From: Azoarcus sp. CIB
Lineage (GTDB): Bacteria; Pseudomonadota; Gammaproteobacteria; Burkholderiales; Rhodocyclaceae
DNA: 64,000 nt
NCBI RefSeq assembly: GCF_001190925.1
Contig: NZ_CP011072.1
Coordinates: 372,001 to 436,000 of the forward strand
Direction of reading: 5' to 3'
A model generated the notes under the pieces. That model was not told the origin of the DNA and ran no database searches. It worked only from the letters and a program-made list of their open reading frames with translations. Shown here in pieces: positions 35,222 through 44,589 of this stretch. Each line of letters begins with the position of its first letter. The first letter of the stretch is position 1. The position numbers and the translations under genes are program-made.

Positions 35222-36871
35222 ATGCGTGTCCGAAAGCTGCTCAAACCCCTGGCGATCCTCGTCGGCTGCCTGCTGTATGCGCTGCCCGACTGGCTCACCG
35301 ACGAGTTCGGCTCGGTCACGATAGATCAGGTGCTCTACCACCTGCGCTTCGGTGCCGAAGGCCTGATGACCAGCGACCCCGAGCTGACCCGTCGCTTCCT
35401 GTGGCGCGCGCTGGCGTTGCCGGTCGCGCTGGCGATGGTGCTGTGGGGGCTGGACGAGTGGGTCAACCACCTGCGCGCGCATCCGGAGAAGTGGCCGGTG
35501 CCGTGGCTGCGCCGCGGTTGGTACTGGCTGCGTGTCGGCATGCGCCGCGTCGGCCGCGCGCTGGCGCGCTTCACGCGCCACGGCGTGTCGCGGGCGATCC
35601 CGCTGATCGTGCTCGGGGCGGGCGTCGCCTTCTTCATCGACAGCTTCTCGCTGGCGCGCTACGTGCGGGCCTACTTCGGCGAGGATTATTTCGCCGGCTC
35701 CTACGTCGACCCGAGCCGCGTGTCGGTCAAGCGCGGCAAGGAGCAGCCGAAGAACCTCGTGCTGATCTACGTCGAGAGCCTCGAGAGCACCTATTCCGAT
35801 CCGGCGCTGTTCGGGCGCGACCTCCTGTACCGGCTCAACGCCTTCAAGGGCAAGCCGCGGGTGGTGTCCTTCGACAGCTACCGCGAGATGATGGGCGCGC
35901 ACTTCACGATTGCCGGCATCGTCGCGACACAGTGCGGCCTGCCGCTGAAGTCGGTGGCGCTGTTCGGCGGCAATGCGCAGGGCGAGCAGGTCGAGAGCTT
36001 CCTGCCGCGCGCCCGCTGCCTCGGCGACATCCTCGCGAGCAACGGCTACACCAACATCTTCCTCAACGGTTCCAGCCTCGCCTTCGCCGGCGTCGGCAAG
36101 TTCTTCAAGGATCACCACTACAGCAAGGTGATGGGGCGCGAGGAGTGGGTGAACGCGGGCGAGCGGCCGGAGCTGATGAGCGGCTGGGGGCTGTACGACG
36201 ACGATCTGTTCCGCCACGCCCGCAGCGAGCTCGATGCGCTGATGAAGTCGCGCAAGCCCTTCAACCTCACCGTCCTCACGATCGACATGCACCACCCCTA
36301 CGGCCACCTCTCGTCGACCTGCGAGCGCCAGGGCTTCCAGGACTTCGAGGGCATCGTCGAATGCACGGCGGGGCAGGTCGCGGACTTCATCGAGTACATC
36401 AACAAGAAGGGCTGGTCGGACCGCATCGCGGTCGTCGTGCAGGGCGACCATCTCGCGATGGGCAACACCTCGTACGACAAGCTGGTGAAGAATCCGGAGC
36501 GGCGCGTGTACAACCTGCTGATCGGCGCCGACAAGAAGCTCGTGAAGAACACCGACGAGGTCACGCACTTCGACATGCTGCCGACCATGCTGAGGATGCT
36601 CGGCTTCGAGGTCGAGGGCGAGCGCGCCGGCCTCGGCTACGCGGCGATCGGTCCGGCCAACGTGCCGCGCCCGCCGGATCGCATCGCCAGGATGACCGAG
36701 CAGCTGATGAACTACAGCGCGACTTACCGCGCGCTGTGGGACATTCCGGTGATCGAGCCCGTGGCGACAGGCGCCGGCGGGCCTGCGGACGTGGTCGTGA
36801 CGCCGGTGCCGGTGCCGCCGCGTCCGCCTGCGCGCACCACCGTGCAGCGCGACATCGCGCACGACCGCTGA
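35222..36871 (+). CDS. OpgB/LTA-synthase-like membrane phosphoglycerol transferase
   Basis: 549 residues from the ATG at 35222 (MRVRKLL); a GTG at 35171 would add 17 Ala/Pro-rich residues. Two or three membrane segments (about 10-25, 60-80, 120-145) precede a periplasmic alkaline-phosphatase-superfamily domain from about 178 (NLVLIYVESLES). The nucleophile Thr is in HFTIAGIVATQCGLPL, the same pattern as OpgB. The metal/substrate region has DMHHPYGH, and QGDHLAMGN comes later. OpgB transfers phosphoglycerol from phosphatidylglycerol to osmoregulated periplasmic glucans. No opgGH genes are visible, so the acceptor is unproven. The C-terminus is Pro-rich. Confidence 0.85.
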   Translation: MRVRKLLKPLAILVGCLLYALPDWLTDEFGSVTIDQVLYHLRFGAEGLMTSDPELTRRFLWRALALPVALAMVLWGLDEWVNHLRAHPEKWPVPWLRRGWYWLRVGMRRVGRALARFTRHGVSRAIPLIVLGAGVAFFIDSFSLARYVRAYFGEDYFAGSYVDPSRVSVKRGKEQPKNLVLIYVESLESTYSDPALFGRDLLYRLNAFKGKPRVVSFDSYREMMGAHFTIAGIVATQCGLPLKSVALFGGNAQGEQVESFLPRARCLGDILASNGYTNIFLNGSSLAFAGVGKFFKDHHYSKVMGREEWVNAGERPELMSGWGLYDDDLFRHARSELDALMKSRKPFNLTVLTIDMHHPYGHLSSTCERQGFQDFEGIVECTAGQVADFIEYINKKGWSDRIAVVVQGDHLAMGNTSYDKLVKNPERRVYNLLIGADKKLVKNTDEVTHFDMLPTMLRMLGFEVEGERAGLGYAAIGPANVPRPPDRIARMTEQLMNYSATYRALWDIPVIEPVATGAGGPADVVVTPVPVPPRPPARTTVQRDIAHDR

Positions 36872-36884
36872 GGCGCAGTCCGCT

Positions 36885-37877
36885 TCAGGCGGCGTCCTGC
36901 GGGCGGTTCACCTCCACCGAGATGTGGATCAGCTCCTCGTGCGGGGCGAGCGCGCGCTTGATCGCGGTGGGCGTGATCGTCGGGTCGCCGGTGAGCACGC
37001 TGACGATCGCGGCGAAGCGGTTGCGGCCGACGCGCCACACATGCAGGTCCACGATGCGCGGCGCCTCGGGCCAGTGCGGGTGGCTCGCGAGCGCCTCGCG
37101 GATCTCGCCGACAACCGGGTGATCCATCTCGCGGTCGAGCAGTACGCGGCCGGTGTCGCGCAGCAGTCCGCGCGACCAGCGTGCGACCAGTACCGCGCCG
37201 ACGATGCCCATCGCCGGGTCCAGCCAGTTCCAGCCGTACAGCATGCCGCCCAGCAGCGCGACGATCGCCAGCACCGAGGTCGCCGCATCGACGACCACGT
37301 GCAGGTAGGCGGCGCGCAGGTTGAGGTCGTGATGATGGTGATCGTGGTGGTCGCTGTGATCGTGATCATGCGCGTGGGCAGGGTCGTGATGCGCATGCCC
37401 GTGTCCGCCGTGCGAATGCTCGCCCGCGTGGTTGAGGATCAGCGCGCACACCACGTTTACGACGAGGCCGAGCACCGCGACCGTGATCGCCTCGGGGAAG
37501 CGGATGTCCTGCGGCGCGAGCAGGCGCTCCACCGAGCCGATGACCATCGCGAGCGCGACGCCGATGAGGAAGATCGCGCTCGCGAAACCCGCGAGGATCT
37601 CGATCTTCCACGTGCCGAAGGCGAAGCGCGGATCGTCGGCGTAGCGCCGCGCGGCGGCGTAGGCGAGCGCCGAGAGGCCGATCGCGAGCGCGTGGGAGCT
37701 CATGTGCCAGCCGTCGGCGAGCAGCGCCATCGAGTTGAACCACCAGCCGGCGGCGATCTCGACCACCATCGTCACCGCGGTGATCAGCAGCACGAGGCGC
37801 GTGCCGCGCTCGCCGGCGGCATTGCCGTCGTCGAAGCTGTGGTTCGGGGTCCAGTATTGCGGGGATTCGGGGGACAT
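36885..37877 (-). CDS. Cation diffusion facilitator (DmeF-like Co/Ni/Zn efflux)
   Basis: 330 residues. Six membrane segments carry the CDF metal-site pattern LLADGWHMSSHALAIG (HxxxD-type site in segment 2) and VVVDAATSVLAI in segment 5. Between segments 4 and 5 is a very His-rich loop (SHGGHGHAHHDP, then a run of D/H). The cytoplasmic C-terminal domain has DLHVWRVG. The N-terminal FDDGNAAGERGTRLVLLITAVTM resembles DmeF-type Co/Ni exporters. It exports divalent metal ions in exchange for protons. It is convergent with the OpgB-like gene, and last in the leftward run paaN-cupin-CDF. Confidence 0.88.
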   Translation of the reverse strand: MSPESPQYWTPNHSFDDGNAAGERGTRLVLLITAVTMVVEIAAGWWFNSMALLADGWHMSSHALAIGLSALAYAAARRYADDPRFAFGTWKIEILAGFASAIFLIGVALAMVIGSVERLLAPQDIRFPEAITVAVLGLVVNVVCALILNHAGEHSHGGHGHAHHDPAHAHDHDHSDHHDHHHHDLNLRAAYLHVVVDAATSVLAIVALLGGMLYGWNWLDPAMGIVGAVLVARWSRGLLRDTGRVLLDREMDHPVVGEIREALASHPHWPEAPRIVDLHVWRVGRNRFAAIVSVLTGDPTITPTAIKRALAPHEELIHISVEVNRPQDAA

Positions 37878-37904
37878 GGCGTGACGTCGATGATCGCTAT
37901 GTCA

Positions 37905-38222
37905 TCAGTCTACATGCACGGCGAGCCAGACGGTCGCGGGGCCGGTCGATTCGACGCGGTGGCGGCGGTGCGGCGCGATCGCGACCCAGTCGCCCGCGCG
38001 CATCTCGCGCCGTTCGCCGTCCGCGAACGCGAGTACCGCCTCGCCCTGCACGACGATCACCCACTCGGCCTGCGCCTGGTCGTACCAGAAGCCGGGCGGG
38101 CTGGCGTGGCCGTGCGAGACGATGCGCTCGATGCGCGTGCTGGCGCGCTCGAACAGGGTGTCGAAGCTTTCGTCGCCGCCGGGCGGCGGCAGCGTGTCGA
38201 GGAGGTTGCCGCTGTCGGGCAT
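37905..38222 (-). CDS. Small cupin protein
   Basis: 105 residues forming a single cupin barrel. Motif 1 is partly degraded: QAEWVIVVQGEAVLAFADGE has the Gly but lacks the HxH pair. Motif 2 is GDWVAIAPHRRHRVEST. Only the second-motif His residues are clear, so metal binding may be incomplete. The function of such stand-alone cupins is generally unknown. It lies 84 bp downstream of paaN and 27 bp upstream of the CDF gene on the same strand. Confidence 0.7.
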   Translation of the reverse strand: MPDSGNLLDTLPPPGGDESFDTLFERASTRIERIVSHGHASPPGFWYDQAQAEWVIVVQGEAVLAFADGERREMRAGDWVAIAPHRRHRVESTGPATVWLAVHVD

Positions 38223-38306
38223 CGCGCGGGGTCTCGTCCGGTCCGGGGAAGACGCAGTGTAGACGAGGCCCGCGCGTGCGGCGTTGCGCCTTGCGGCCGG
38301 GGCCGC

Positions 38307-39995
38307 TTACTCGACGTGGTAGCGGCGCTGCACGACGCGGAAGCGGTTGGCGACGAAGGCGCTGTCGGACAGGCTCGCGTTGGCGGCCGGGTTCATGCCC
38401 ACGCCGTGGTAGTCGGAGAAGCCCGCCGACTGGTTCACGAACACGCCGCCGGTGAGGTTGATCGACAGCGCGACGCCGGCGTGCCAGCTCGCCTCGGTCA
38501 TCGCGTCGACGACTTCCGGCTTCGTCGAGTAAATACCGACCGTGAGCGCGCCGTGCTCGCGCACGATGCGCTCGGACAGCGCAACCGCGGCGGCACCGTC
38601 GGCGACCTTCACGACGAAGGCGATCGGGCCGAAGCGCTCTTCCATGTAGCTCTTCTCGTCGGCAGCGTCGCACGCGAGCAGTACCGGCGAATGCACTTCG
38701 GCGCCGGGGAACTCGGCGTGGGCGATCTTCTTCGATGCGAGCACGACGCGGCCGTGCTCGGGCGCCTCGGCGATGCGGGCGAGGGTGTCGGGCGACTGGA
38801 TCGCACCCAGCACGGCGGTCGCGACCGCCGGGTCGGCGAGGAACTTGTCGATCGATGCGGCGAGATCGGCGCACACCTCGTCGTAGGTCTTGTGCCCCTG
38901 GTCGGTGTCGATGCCGCCGCCCGGCACGAGGATCGCCTGTGTCGTCGTGCACATCTGGCCCGAGTACAGGCACAGCGTGAAGGCGAGGTTCCTCAGCATC
39001 GCCTTGTACTGGTCGGTGGATTCGATGACGACGTTGTTCACGCCGGCGAGTTCGGCGTATACCTGCGCCTGCTTCGCATTGCTGATCAGCCACTGGCCGA
39101 AGCTGTTGCCGCCGGTGAAGTCGATGGATTTCACCGCCGGGTGGGTCGCCAGCGCCTGCGTGGCCTCGCGCTTGTCGAAGGCGGCGAGCGTGACGAGGTT
39201 GGGGTCGAGGCCGGCCTCGGCGAGCACTTCGCGCGCGATGCGCACAGTGATCGCGGCTGGCAGGATCGCGTTCTGGTGCGGCTTGACAATGACCGGGTTG
39301 CCGGTCGCGAGCGCGGCGAAGAGGCCCGGGTAGGTGTTCCAGGTCGGGAAGGTGCCGCAGCCGATCACCAGCGCGACGCCGCGGCCGACGATCTCGAAGT
39401 GCTTCTTCATCTTGAGCGGCGGGTTCTTGCCCTGCGGCTTCTCCCACACCGTCTCGTGCGGCACGAACTTCATCTCGCGGTAGGCGTAGGCGACGGCTTC
39501 GAGGCCGCGGTCCTGCGCGTGCGGGCCGCCGGCCTGGAAGGCCATCATCCAGCCCTGGCCGGTGGTGAGCATCACCGCGTGAGCGATCTCGAAGCTCTTC
39601 TTGTTGATGCGATCGAGGATCTCCAGGCACACGCCGGCGCGGCCCTGCGCGCCGATGCGCTGCCAGCCCGGCATCGCGGCGTGCGCGGCGGCGATCAGCG
39701 CGTCGGCGTCGCACACCGGGTAGCGCACGCCCAACTCGACGCCGTAGGGCGAACGCTCGCTCGCCATCCAGCCGCTCCGGCCGGGCTGGCCGAGCTCGAA
39801 CTCCTGGCCGAAGGTGGCCTCGACGGCGCGGCGTCCGTCATCCTGTGCCGTTTCTCCATACACCTTGGGGCTGGGCATCTCGGGGTAGGGCGTCCAGTAG
39901 CCGCGGGCGTGGATCGCCTGGACGGCGGCTTCGAGGGTCGCGTGGTGCTTGTCGAACAACTGGGCGGGCGTGGTGGTGGACGCGGCGTGGGACAT
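38307..39995 (-). CDS. paaN: PaaN: phenylacetate-pathway aldehyde dehydrogenase
   Basis: 562 residues with the long-chain aldehyde dehydrogenase fold: SIDFTGGNSFGQWL, catalytic Cys in LYSGQMCTTTQAI, and ERFGPIAFVVK. A leader region before the dehydrogenase core contains GYWTPYPEMPSPKVYGE. This is the stand-alone PaaN type, without the MaoC hydratase domain that E. coli PaaZ carries. It oxidises the reactive semialdehyde formed after oxepin-CoA ring opening. GAGGAGA precedes the ATG. It is divergent from paaG and shares its 328-bp control region. A separate hydratase gene is not in this window. Confidence 0.93.
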   Translation of the reverse strand: MSHAASTTTPAQLFDKHHATLEAAVQAIHARGYWTPYPEMPSPKVYGETAQDDGRRAVEATFGQEFELGQPGRSGWMASERSPYGVELGVRYPVCDADALIAAAHAAMPGWQRIGAQGRAGVCLEILDRINKKSFEIAHAVMLTTGQGWMMAFQAGGPHAQDRGLEAVAYAYREMKFVPHETVWEKPQGKNPPLKMKKHFEIVGRGVALVIGCGTFPTWNTYPGLFAALATGNPVIVKPHQNAILPAAITVRIAREVLAEAGLDPNLVTLAAFDKREATQALATHPAVKSIDFTGGNSFGQWLISNAKQAQVYAELAGVNNVVIESTDQYKAMLRNLAFTLCLYSGQMCTTTQAILVPGGGIDTDQGHKTYDEVCADLAASIDKFLADPAVATAVLGAIQSPDTLARIAEAPEHGRVVLASKKIAHAEFPGAEVHSPVLLACDAADEKSYMEERFGPIAFVVKVADGAAAVALSERIVREHGALTVGIYSTKPEVVDAMTEASWHAGVALSINLTGGVFVNQSAGFSDYHGVGMNPAANASLSDSAFVANRFRVVQRRYHVE

Positions 39996-40116
39996 CGAGG
40001 GTCTCCTCTGGTGATGGGGCGGGGCTTCTGCGGCCCCTGCGGATCGGTGCTGCTGACAGTGTTATAGCGGCTGGCGCATTGCTGCGCTGCGGTGAAACTT
40101 GTCAAGCAAAAAACTG

Positions 40117-40146
40117 TTGTCTTTTGATCTGGATCAAGCTTACTAT
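40117..40146 (+). promoter_or_regulatory. Predicted paaG promoter
   Basis: TTGTCT (40117-40122) and TACTAT (40141-40146) are spaced 18 bp, giving an expected start near 40153. Both repressor-type sites below overlap it. Confidence 0.5.
40124..40137. promoter_or_regulatory. FNR/Anr-type box in the paa promoter
   Basis: TTGATCTGGATCAA matches the FNR consensus TTGAT-N4-ATCAA perfectly. It lies in the spacer between the predicted -35 and -10, a position where binding would block RNA polymerase. Because the encoded pathway needs O2, anaerobic repression is a sensible outcome. Activation of the divergent paaN is an alternative. Confidence 0.65.
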
Positions 40147-40149
40147 TGA

Positions 40150-40165
40150 TTGACCGGTCGGTCAA
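40150..40165. promoter_or_regulatory. Candidate PaaR (TetR-type) operator
   Basis: TTGACCGGTCGGTCAA is a 16-bp palindrome with perfect 7-bp arms (TTGACCG / CGGTCAA). It covers the predicted transcription start. A TetR-family gene closes the same cluster, so PaaR relieved by phenylacetyl-CoA is the likely ligand-controlled repressor. Confidence 0.7.
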
Positions 40166-40323
40166 ACAATGGCCGGACTAGAAAGAAAGCTCGGACTACC
40201 GGGCACCGACCCCGCCGACAGGAGGCCCCGAAGCCTTCCGGGCGATCCGAAAAAGGAGACTCTGCAGAAGCGCCGCCTGAGGGCATGGGTGGGCGTTTGT
40301 GCAGAGGGATGACAGGAGGAGAC

Positions 40324-41157
40324 ATGAGCAGCGCGTTGGGCAGAACGGATTGGAGCATGCAGGGCGAGACGATTCGCCTCGATGTGGTCGAAGGCGTCGC
40401 GACGCTGACGCTGAACCGGCCGGACCGGCTGAACTCGTTCACGGCCCGGATGCACGAGGAGGTGCGTGCGGCGCTGGCGAAGGTCAGGGAAGGCCGCGCG
40501 GCGGGCGTCGTGCGCGTGCTGGTGCTGACCGGCGCGGGGCGCGGCTTCTGTGCCGGGCAGGACCTGTCGGACCGCGCCGTGGCGCCGGGCGAGAAGCCGG
40601 TCGACCTGGGCGAATCGGTCGAGAAGAACTATAAGCCGCTGGTGCTCGCGCTGCGCAGCCTGGAGCTGCCGGTGATCGCCGCGGTGAACGGCGTCGCGGC
40701 CGGTGCCGGCGCGAGCATCGCACTGGCGTGCGACCTCGTGTTCGCGGCGCGCTCGGCGAGCTTCATCCAGTCCTTCAGCAAGCTCGGCGTCGTACCGGAC
40801 ACCGGCGGCAGCTGGATCCTGCCGCGCCTCGTCGGCCCGGCGCGTGCGATGGGCATGGCGCTGCTGGGCGAAAAGCTGTCGGCCGAGCAGGCCGAGGCCT
40901 GGGGCCTGATCTGGAAGTGCGTCGATGACGAAGCGCTGTTGCCGACCGTGCAGCAGGTCGCCGCCGGTCTCGCCAAAGGCCCGACCTTCGGCTACGCGAA
41001 GACCAAGCAGGCGATGTGGGCAAGCTCGACCAACGACTTCGAGACCCAGCTCAACCTCGAGCGCGACCTGATGACCGTGTGCGGCCAGTCGAACGACTAC
41101 CGCGAAGGGGTCGCCGCGTTCATGGAAAAGCGCAGCCCGAATTTCAAGGGTGATTGA
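40324..41157 (+). CDS. paaG: PaaG: ring-1,2-epoxyphenylacetyl-CoA isomerase
   Basis: 277 residues of the crotonase fold. The oxyanion-hole segments are GRGFCAGQDLSD and NGVAAGAGASIALACD, and LGVVPDTGGSW carries the acidic residue typical of PaaG. It isomerises the epoxide of phenylacetyl-CoA to oxepin-CoA and also shifts double bonds later in the pathway. The ATG at 40324 has AGGAGGA just before it. paaH starts with no gap after the stop, so the genes are coupled. The second crotonase, PaaF, is not seen here. Confidence 0.92.
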   Translation: MSSALGRTDWSMQGETIRLDVVEGVATLTLNRPDRLNSFTARMHEEVRAALAKVREGRAAGVVRVLVLTGAGRGFCAGQDLSDRAVAPGEKPVDLGESVEKNYKPLVLALRSLELPVIAAVNGVAAGAGASIALACDLVFAARSASFIQSFSKLGVVPDTGGSWILPRLVGPARAMGMALLGEKLSAEQAEAWGLIWKCVDDEALLPTVQQVAAGLAKGPTFGYAKTKQAMWASSTNDFETQLNLERDLMTVCGQSNDYREGVAAFMEKRSPNFKGD

Positions 41158-42690
41158 ATGAGTTCCCTCGGCAAGGATGTAAAGATCGTCGTGATCGGCG
41201 CCGGCGCGATGGGCAGCGGCATCGCCCAGGTCGCCGCGCGCGCGGGCCACACCGTGTACCTGTTCGACGGCCGCGCCGAGGCGATCGTCGCCGGGCGCGC
41301 GGCGATCGACAAGGATCTGAAGTTCCTCGTGTCGAAGAACCGGCTCGACCCGGCCGAAGCCGCGGCGACGCTCGAGCGCGTCGTGCCGGTCGCGGCGCTG
41401 GCCGAGGTGGCGGATGCGGGCCTCGCGATCGAGGCGATCGTCGAGAACCTCGAGGTCAAGCGCAAGCTCTTCGCTGAGCTGGAAGCTACGCTCGGCGCGG
41501 ACGCGATCATCGCGAGCAACACCTCGTCGCTGTCGATCAACGCGATGGCGGCGGGGCTCGCCCGTCCCGGTCGGCTCGCCGGCCTGCACTTCTTCAATCC
41601 CGCGCCGCGCATGGCGCTGGTCGAGGTGGTGTCGGGGCTCAACACCGAGCGCGACGTCGCCGAGTGCCTGCACGCGACCGCGCGCACCTGGGGCAAGATG
41701 CCCGTGCATGCGGCCTCGACGCCCGGCTTCATCGTGAACCGCGTCGCGCGTCCCTACTATGCGGAGGCGCTGCGCGTGCTGGCCGAGCACGAGGCGGAGC
41801 CGGCGACGCTGGACGCGATCCTGCGCGAGGGCTGCGGCTTCGCGATGGGGCCCTTCGAGGTGATGGACCTGATCGGCCACGACGTGAACTTCGCGGTGAC
41901 CAAGTCGGTGTTCGAGGCCTACTTCTGCGACCGCCGCTTTGCGCCGAGCCCGTTCCAGCAGGAGCTCGTCGCCGCCGGGCGGCTGGGGCGCAAGACCGGG
42001 CGCGGCATCTACGAATACGGCGAACTCGCCGCGAAGGCCGTGCCGCAGGACGAGCCGGCACAGGACGGCGAGCCGCGCGTCACCGTGGTCGGCGACATCG
42101 GCGCGGCGGCGCCGCTGCTGGCGCGCCTTGAAGCGGCCGGTATCGAGGTGCGGCGCGAGGCGGGCATGCACGGCAGGCGCGGCTGGATGCAGATCGGCCC
42201 TGCGCGCGTCGCGCTCACCGACGGCCGCACCGCGACGCTGCGCGCGGCCGAGGAGCGCGTGCCGAACCTCGTGCTCTTCGACCTGTGCCTCGACTACGCG
42301 ACCAGCACCCGCATCGCGCTCACGCGCGCCGACCAGTGCGGGCAGGGCGCCTTGCGCGTCGTCGCCGGCACCTTCCAGAAGGCCGGCTTCAAGGTCAGCG
42401 CGATCGACGACGTCGCCGGGCTGATCGCGCTGCGCACCGTCGCGATGCTCGCCAACGAGGCCGCCGACGCGGTGCTGCAGGGCGTGGCGAGCGCGCGCGA
42501 CGTCGATACGGCGATGCGCTACGGCACCAACTATCCGAAGGGCGGCCCGCTCGCGTGGGCCGACCAGCTCGGGGCGGGTTTCGTCGTCGAGGTGCTCGCG
42601 AATCTCAAGGATCACTACGGCGAGGAGCGCTATCGCGTGTCGCCGCTGCTGCGCCGCAAGGCCTGCAACGGGGAGGCGATGTATGACTGA
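41158..42690 (+). CDS. paaH: PaaH: 3-hydroxyadipyl-CoA dehydrogenase
   Basis: 510 residues. An N-terminal NAD-binding Rossmann domain (VIGAGAMGSGIAQVAARAGH) is followed by the 3-hydroxyacyl-CoA dehydrogenase signature (GLHFFNPAPRMALVEVVSG). Two C-terminal helical repeats include GFIVNRVARPYYAEALR and GPFEVMDLIGHDVN. The length and double C-terminal domain are typical of PaaH (PaaC in older naming). It oxidises 3-hydroxyadipyl-CoA to 3-oxoadipyl-CoA. It starts directly after the paaG stop and overlaps paaI by eight bases. Confidence 0.93.
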   Translation: MSSLGKDVKIVVIGAGAMGSGIAQVAARAGHTVYLFDGRAEAIVAGRAAIDKDLKFLVSKNRLDPAEAAATLERVVPVAALAEVADAGLAIEAIVENLEVKRKLFAELEATLGADAIIASNTSSLSINAMAAGLARPGRLAGLHFFNPAPRMALVEVVSGLNTERDVAECLHATARTWGKMPVHAASTPGFIVNRVARPYYAEALRVLAEHEAEPATLDAILREGCGFAMGPFEVMDLIGHDVNFAVTKSVFEAYFCDRRFAPSPFQQELVAAGRLGRKTGRGIYEYGELAAKAVPQDEPAQDGEPRVTVVGDIGAAAPLLARLEAAGIEVRREAGMHGRRGWMQIGPARVALTDGRTATLRAAEERVPNLVLFDLCLDYATSTRIALTRADQCGQGALRVVAGTFQKAGFKVSAIDDVAGLIALRTVAMLANEAADAVLQGVASARDVDTAMRYGTNYPKGGPLAWADQLGAGFVVEVLANLKDHYGEERYRVSPLLRRKACNGEAMYD

Positions 42691-43147
42691 GGCGGGCTAT
42701 CGCGATCTCACGAACGGGCTGGATCCGCAGCTCGTCGCCGAGCGCGTGCGCGACGGCATGGCGGAGAACGACCGCGTGCTGCGCGCCAACGGCATTCGCT
42801 TCGAGGCGGTCGGCCCGGGCTACGCGAAGGTGACGATGACGGTGCGCGAGGAGATGTTGAACGGCTTCGCGATCTGCCACGGCGGCTTCATCACGGTGCT
42901 CGCCGACACGGCCTTCGCCTACGCGTGCAACAGCTACAACGAGCAGACCGTGGCGTCCGGCATCAGCCTCGACTTCATGGCGCCGGGCCGTCCCGGTGAG
43001 GTTCTGTGCGCCGAGGCGAGGGAAGTGTTCGCCGCCGGGCGCACCGGTGTGTACGACATCAGCGTCACCAACCCCAAGGGCGAGCTGATCGCGGTGATGC
43101 GCGGCAGGTCCTACCGGCTGAAGGGCAGGGCCGTCGTCGAGTTGTGA
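42683..43147 (+). CDS. paaI: PaaI: hotdog-fold thioesterase
   Basis: 154 residues. The hotdog-fold active-site segment is ICHGGFITVLADTAFAYACNSYN with the conserved HGG and Asp. PaaI hydrolyses phenylacetyl-CoA and hydroxylated derivatives, salvaging CoA when intermediates accumulate. The start overlaps paaH by eight bases. A perfect hairpin follows in the gap before paaK. Confidence 0.93.
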   Translation: MTEAGYRDLTNGLDPQLVAERVRDGMAENDRVLRANGIRFEAVGPGYAKVTMTVREEMLNGFAICHGGFITVLADTAFAYACNSYNEQTVASGISLDFMAPGRPGEVLCAEAREVFAAGRTGVYDISVTNPKGELIAVMRGRSYRLKGRAVVEL

Positions 43148-43173
43148 GGATGGGTTGACGCGGGTCACCCGGG

Positions 43174-43193
43174 ATTCCCCAGATGTGGGGAAT
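43174..43193 (+). terminator. Intercistronic hairpin between paaI and paaK
   Basis: ATTCCCCA-GATG-TGGGGAAT is a perfect 8-bp stem with a 4-base loop in the 100-bp gap. It may attenuate or process the transcript rather than end it, since the paa genes continue in the same direction. Confidence 0.5.
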
Positions 43194-43247
43194 AATTCCG
43201 TCATCATATGAAACCCGCGCGAACCGAAGAAACCAGGAGGAGAGAGA

Positions 43248-44570
43248 ATGCCCGTAAAGACCCCGTCGCCCGGCGACCTGGAAGCGATCGAAACTGCCAG
43301 TCAGGATGAGCTGCGCGCGCTGCAGCTCGAACGCATGAAGTGGAGCGTGCGCCACGCCTACGAGAACGTGGCGCACTACCGCAAGGCTTTCGACGCCAAG
43401 GGCGTGCATCCGGACGACCTGAAGACGCTCGCCGATCTGGCGAAATTTCCCTTCACCGCGAAGAGCGACCTGCGCGACAACTACCCCTTCGGCATGTTCG
43501 CGGTGCCGCGCGAGAAGGTCGCGCGCGTGCATGCGTCGTCCGGCACGACCGGCAAGCCGACAGTGGTCGGCTACACGCTGAAGGACATCGACACCTGGGC
43601 CTCCGTCGTCGCGCGCTCGATCCGTGCCGCGGGCGGCCGCGCCGGCGACATGGTGCATGTGTCCTACGGCTACGGCCTCTTTACCGGCGGGCTGGGCGCG
43701 CATTATGGCGCCGAGCGGCTCGGCTGCACCGTCGTGCCGATGTCCGGCGGGCAGACCGAGAAGCAGATCCAGGTGATCCAGGACTTCAGGCCCGACATCA
43801 TCATGGTGACGCCGTCCTACATGCTGACCATCCTCGACGAGATGGAGCGCATGGGCATCGACCCGAAATCGACCTCGCTGAAGGTCGGCATCTTCGGCGC
43901 CGAGCCCTGGACGCAGGGCATGCGCGAGGCGATGGAAGCGCGGTCGGGACTCGACGCCGTCGACATCTATGGCCTGTCGGAAGTGATGGGCCCGGGTGTG
44001 GCCAGCGAGTGCGTCGAGAGCAAGGACGGCCCGGTGGTGTGGGAAGACCATTTCTACCCCGAGATCATCGACCCGAAGACCGGCGAAGTGCTGCCGGACG
44101 GCGAGGAAGGCGAGCTGGTGTTCACGACGCTGACCAAGGAAGCGATGCCGGTGATCCGCTACCGCACGCGCGACCTCACGCGCCTGCTGCCGCCGACCTC
44201 GCGCGCCATGCGGCGCATGGCCAAGATCACCGGCCGTTCCGACGACATGCTGATCATCCGCGGGGTGAACCTCTTCCCGACGCAGATCGAGGAGCTGATC
44301 TGCCACATGCCCCAGCTCGCCGCGCAATACGTGCTGGAAGTCGACAAGAAGGGCCACATGGACACGCTGACGGTGAAGGTCGAGCTGGACCCGGATGCGG
44401 TCGTCGGCCGGCATCCCGAGCAGAAGGAAGCGATCGGCGAGGAGCTCGCGCATCGCATCAAGACCTTCATCGGCGTCTCGGCGAAGGTCATCGTCGGCGA
44501 GCCGTTCTCGATCGAGCGCGTGACGATCGGCAAGGCGAAACGGGTCATCGACCACCGCCCCAAAGAGTGA
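43248..44570 (+). CDS. paaK: PaaK: phenylacetate-CoA ligase
   Basis: 440 residues, normal for the family. ATP/AMP motif [14 protein letters not shown] near 95, [10 protein letters not shown] near 240, and the C-terminal segment with [21 protein letters not shown]. It activates phenylacetate to phenylacetyl-CoA with ATP and CoA, the committed first step and the source of the PaaR inducer. AGGAGAGAG precedes the ATG. It sits between paaI and paaA. Confidence 0.95.
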   Translation: MPVKTPSPGDLEAIETASQDELRALQLERMKWSVRHAYENVAHYRKAFDAKGVHPDDLKTLADLAKFPFTAKSDLRDNYPFGMFAVPREKVARVHASSGTTGKPTVVGYTLKDIDTWASVVARSIRAAGGRAGDMVHVSYGYGLFTGGLGAHYGAERLGCTVVPMSGGQTEKQIQVIQDFRPDIIMVTPSYMLTILDEMERMGIDPKSTSLKVGIFGAEPWTQGMREAMEARSGLDAVDIYGLSEVMGPGVASECVESKDGPVVWEDHFYPEIIDPKTGEVLPDGEEGELVFTTLTKEAMPVIRYRTRDLTRLLPPTSRAMRRMAKITGRSDDMLIIRGVNLFPTQIEELICHMPQLAAQYVLEVDKKGHMDTLTVKVELDPDAVVGRHPEQKEAIGEELAHRIKTFIGVSAKVIVGEPFSIERVTIGKAKRVIDHRPKE

Positions 44571-44589
44571 GAGAGGAGGAGACAACACA

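Larger units (their letters stand above)
39996..40323. other. 328-bp paaN/paaG control region
   Basis: AT-rich between about 40095 and 40170, where the predicted promoter, FNR-type box and TetR-type operator cluster. The remaining ~155 bp before paaG is a long GC-rich leader ending in AGGAGGA. An in-frame upstream extension of paaG runs through this leader but is not protein-like. Confidence 0.65.

Noticed and set aside
36924-40067. A 1047-codon plus-strand open frame
   Set aside because: It is antisense to the CDF transporter, cupin and paaN genes, all of which have clear family motifs on the other strand.
43150-43170. Second PaaR-type operator before paaK
   Set aside because: TTGAC and GTCAC are present, but the spacing is four instead of six bases and the last base differs from the operator at 40150-40165.
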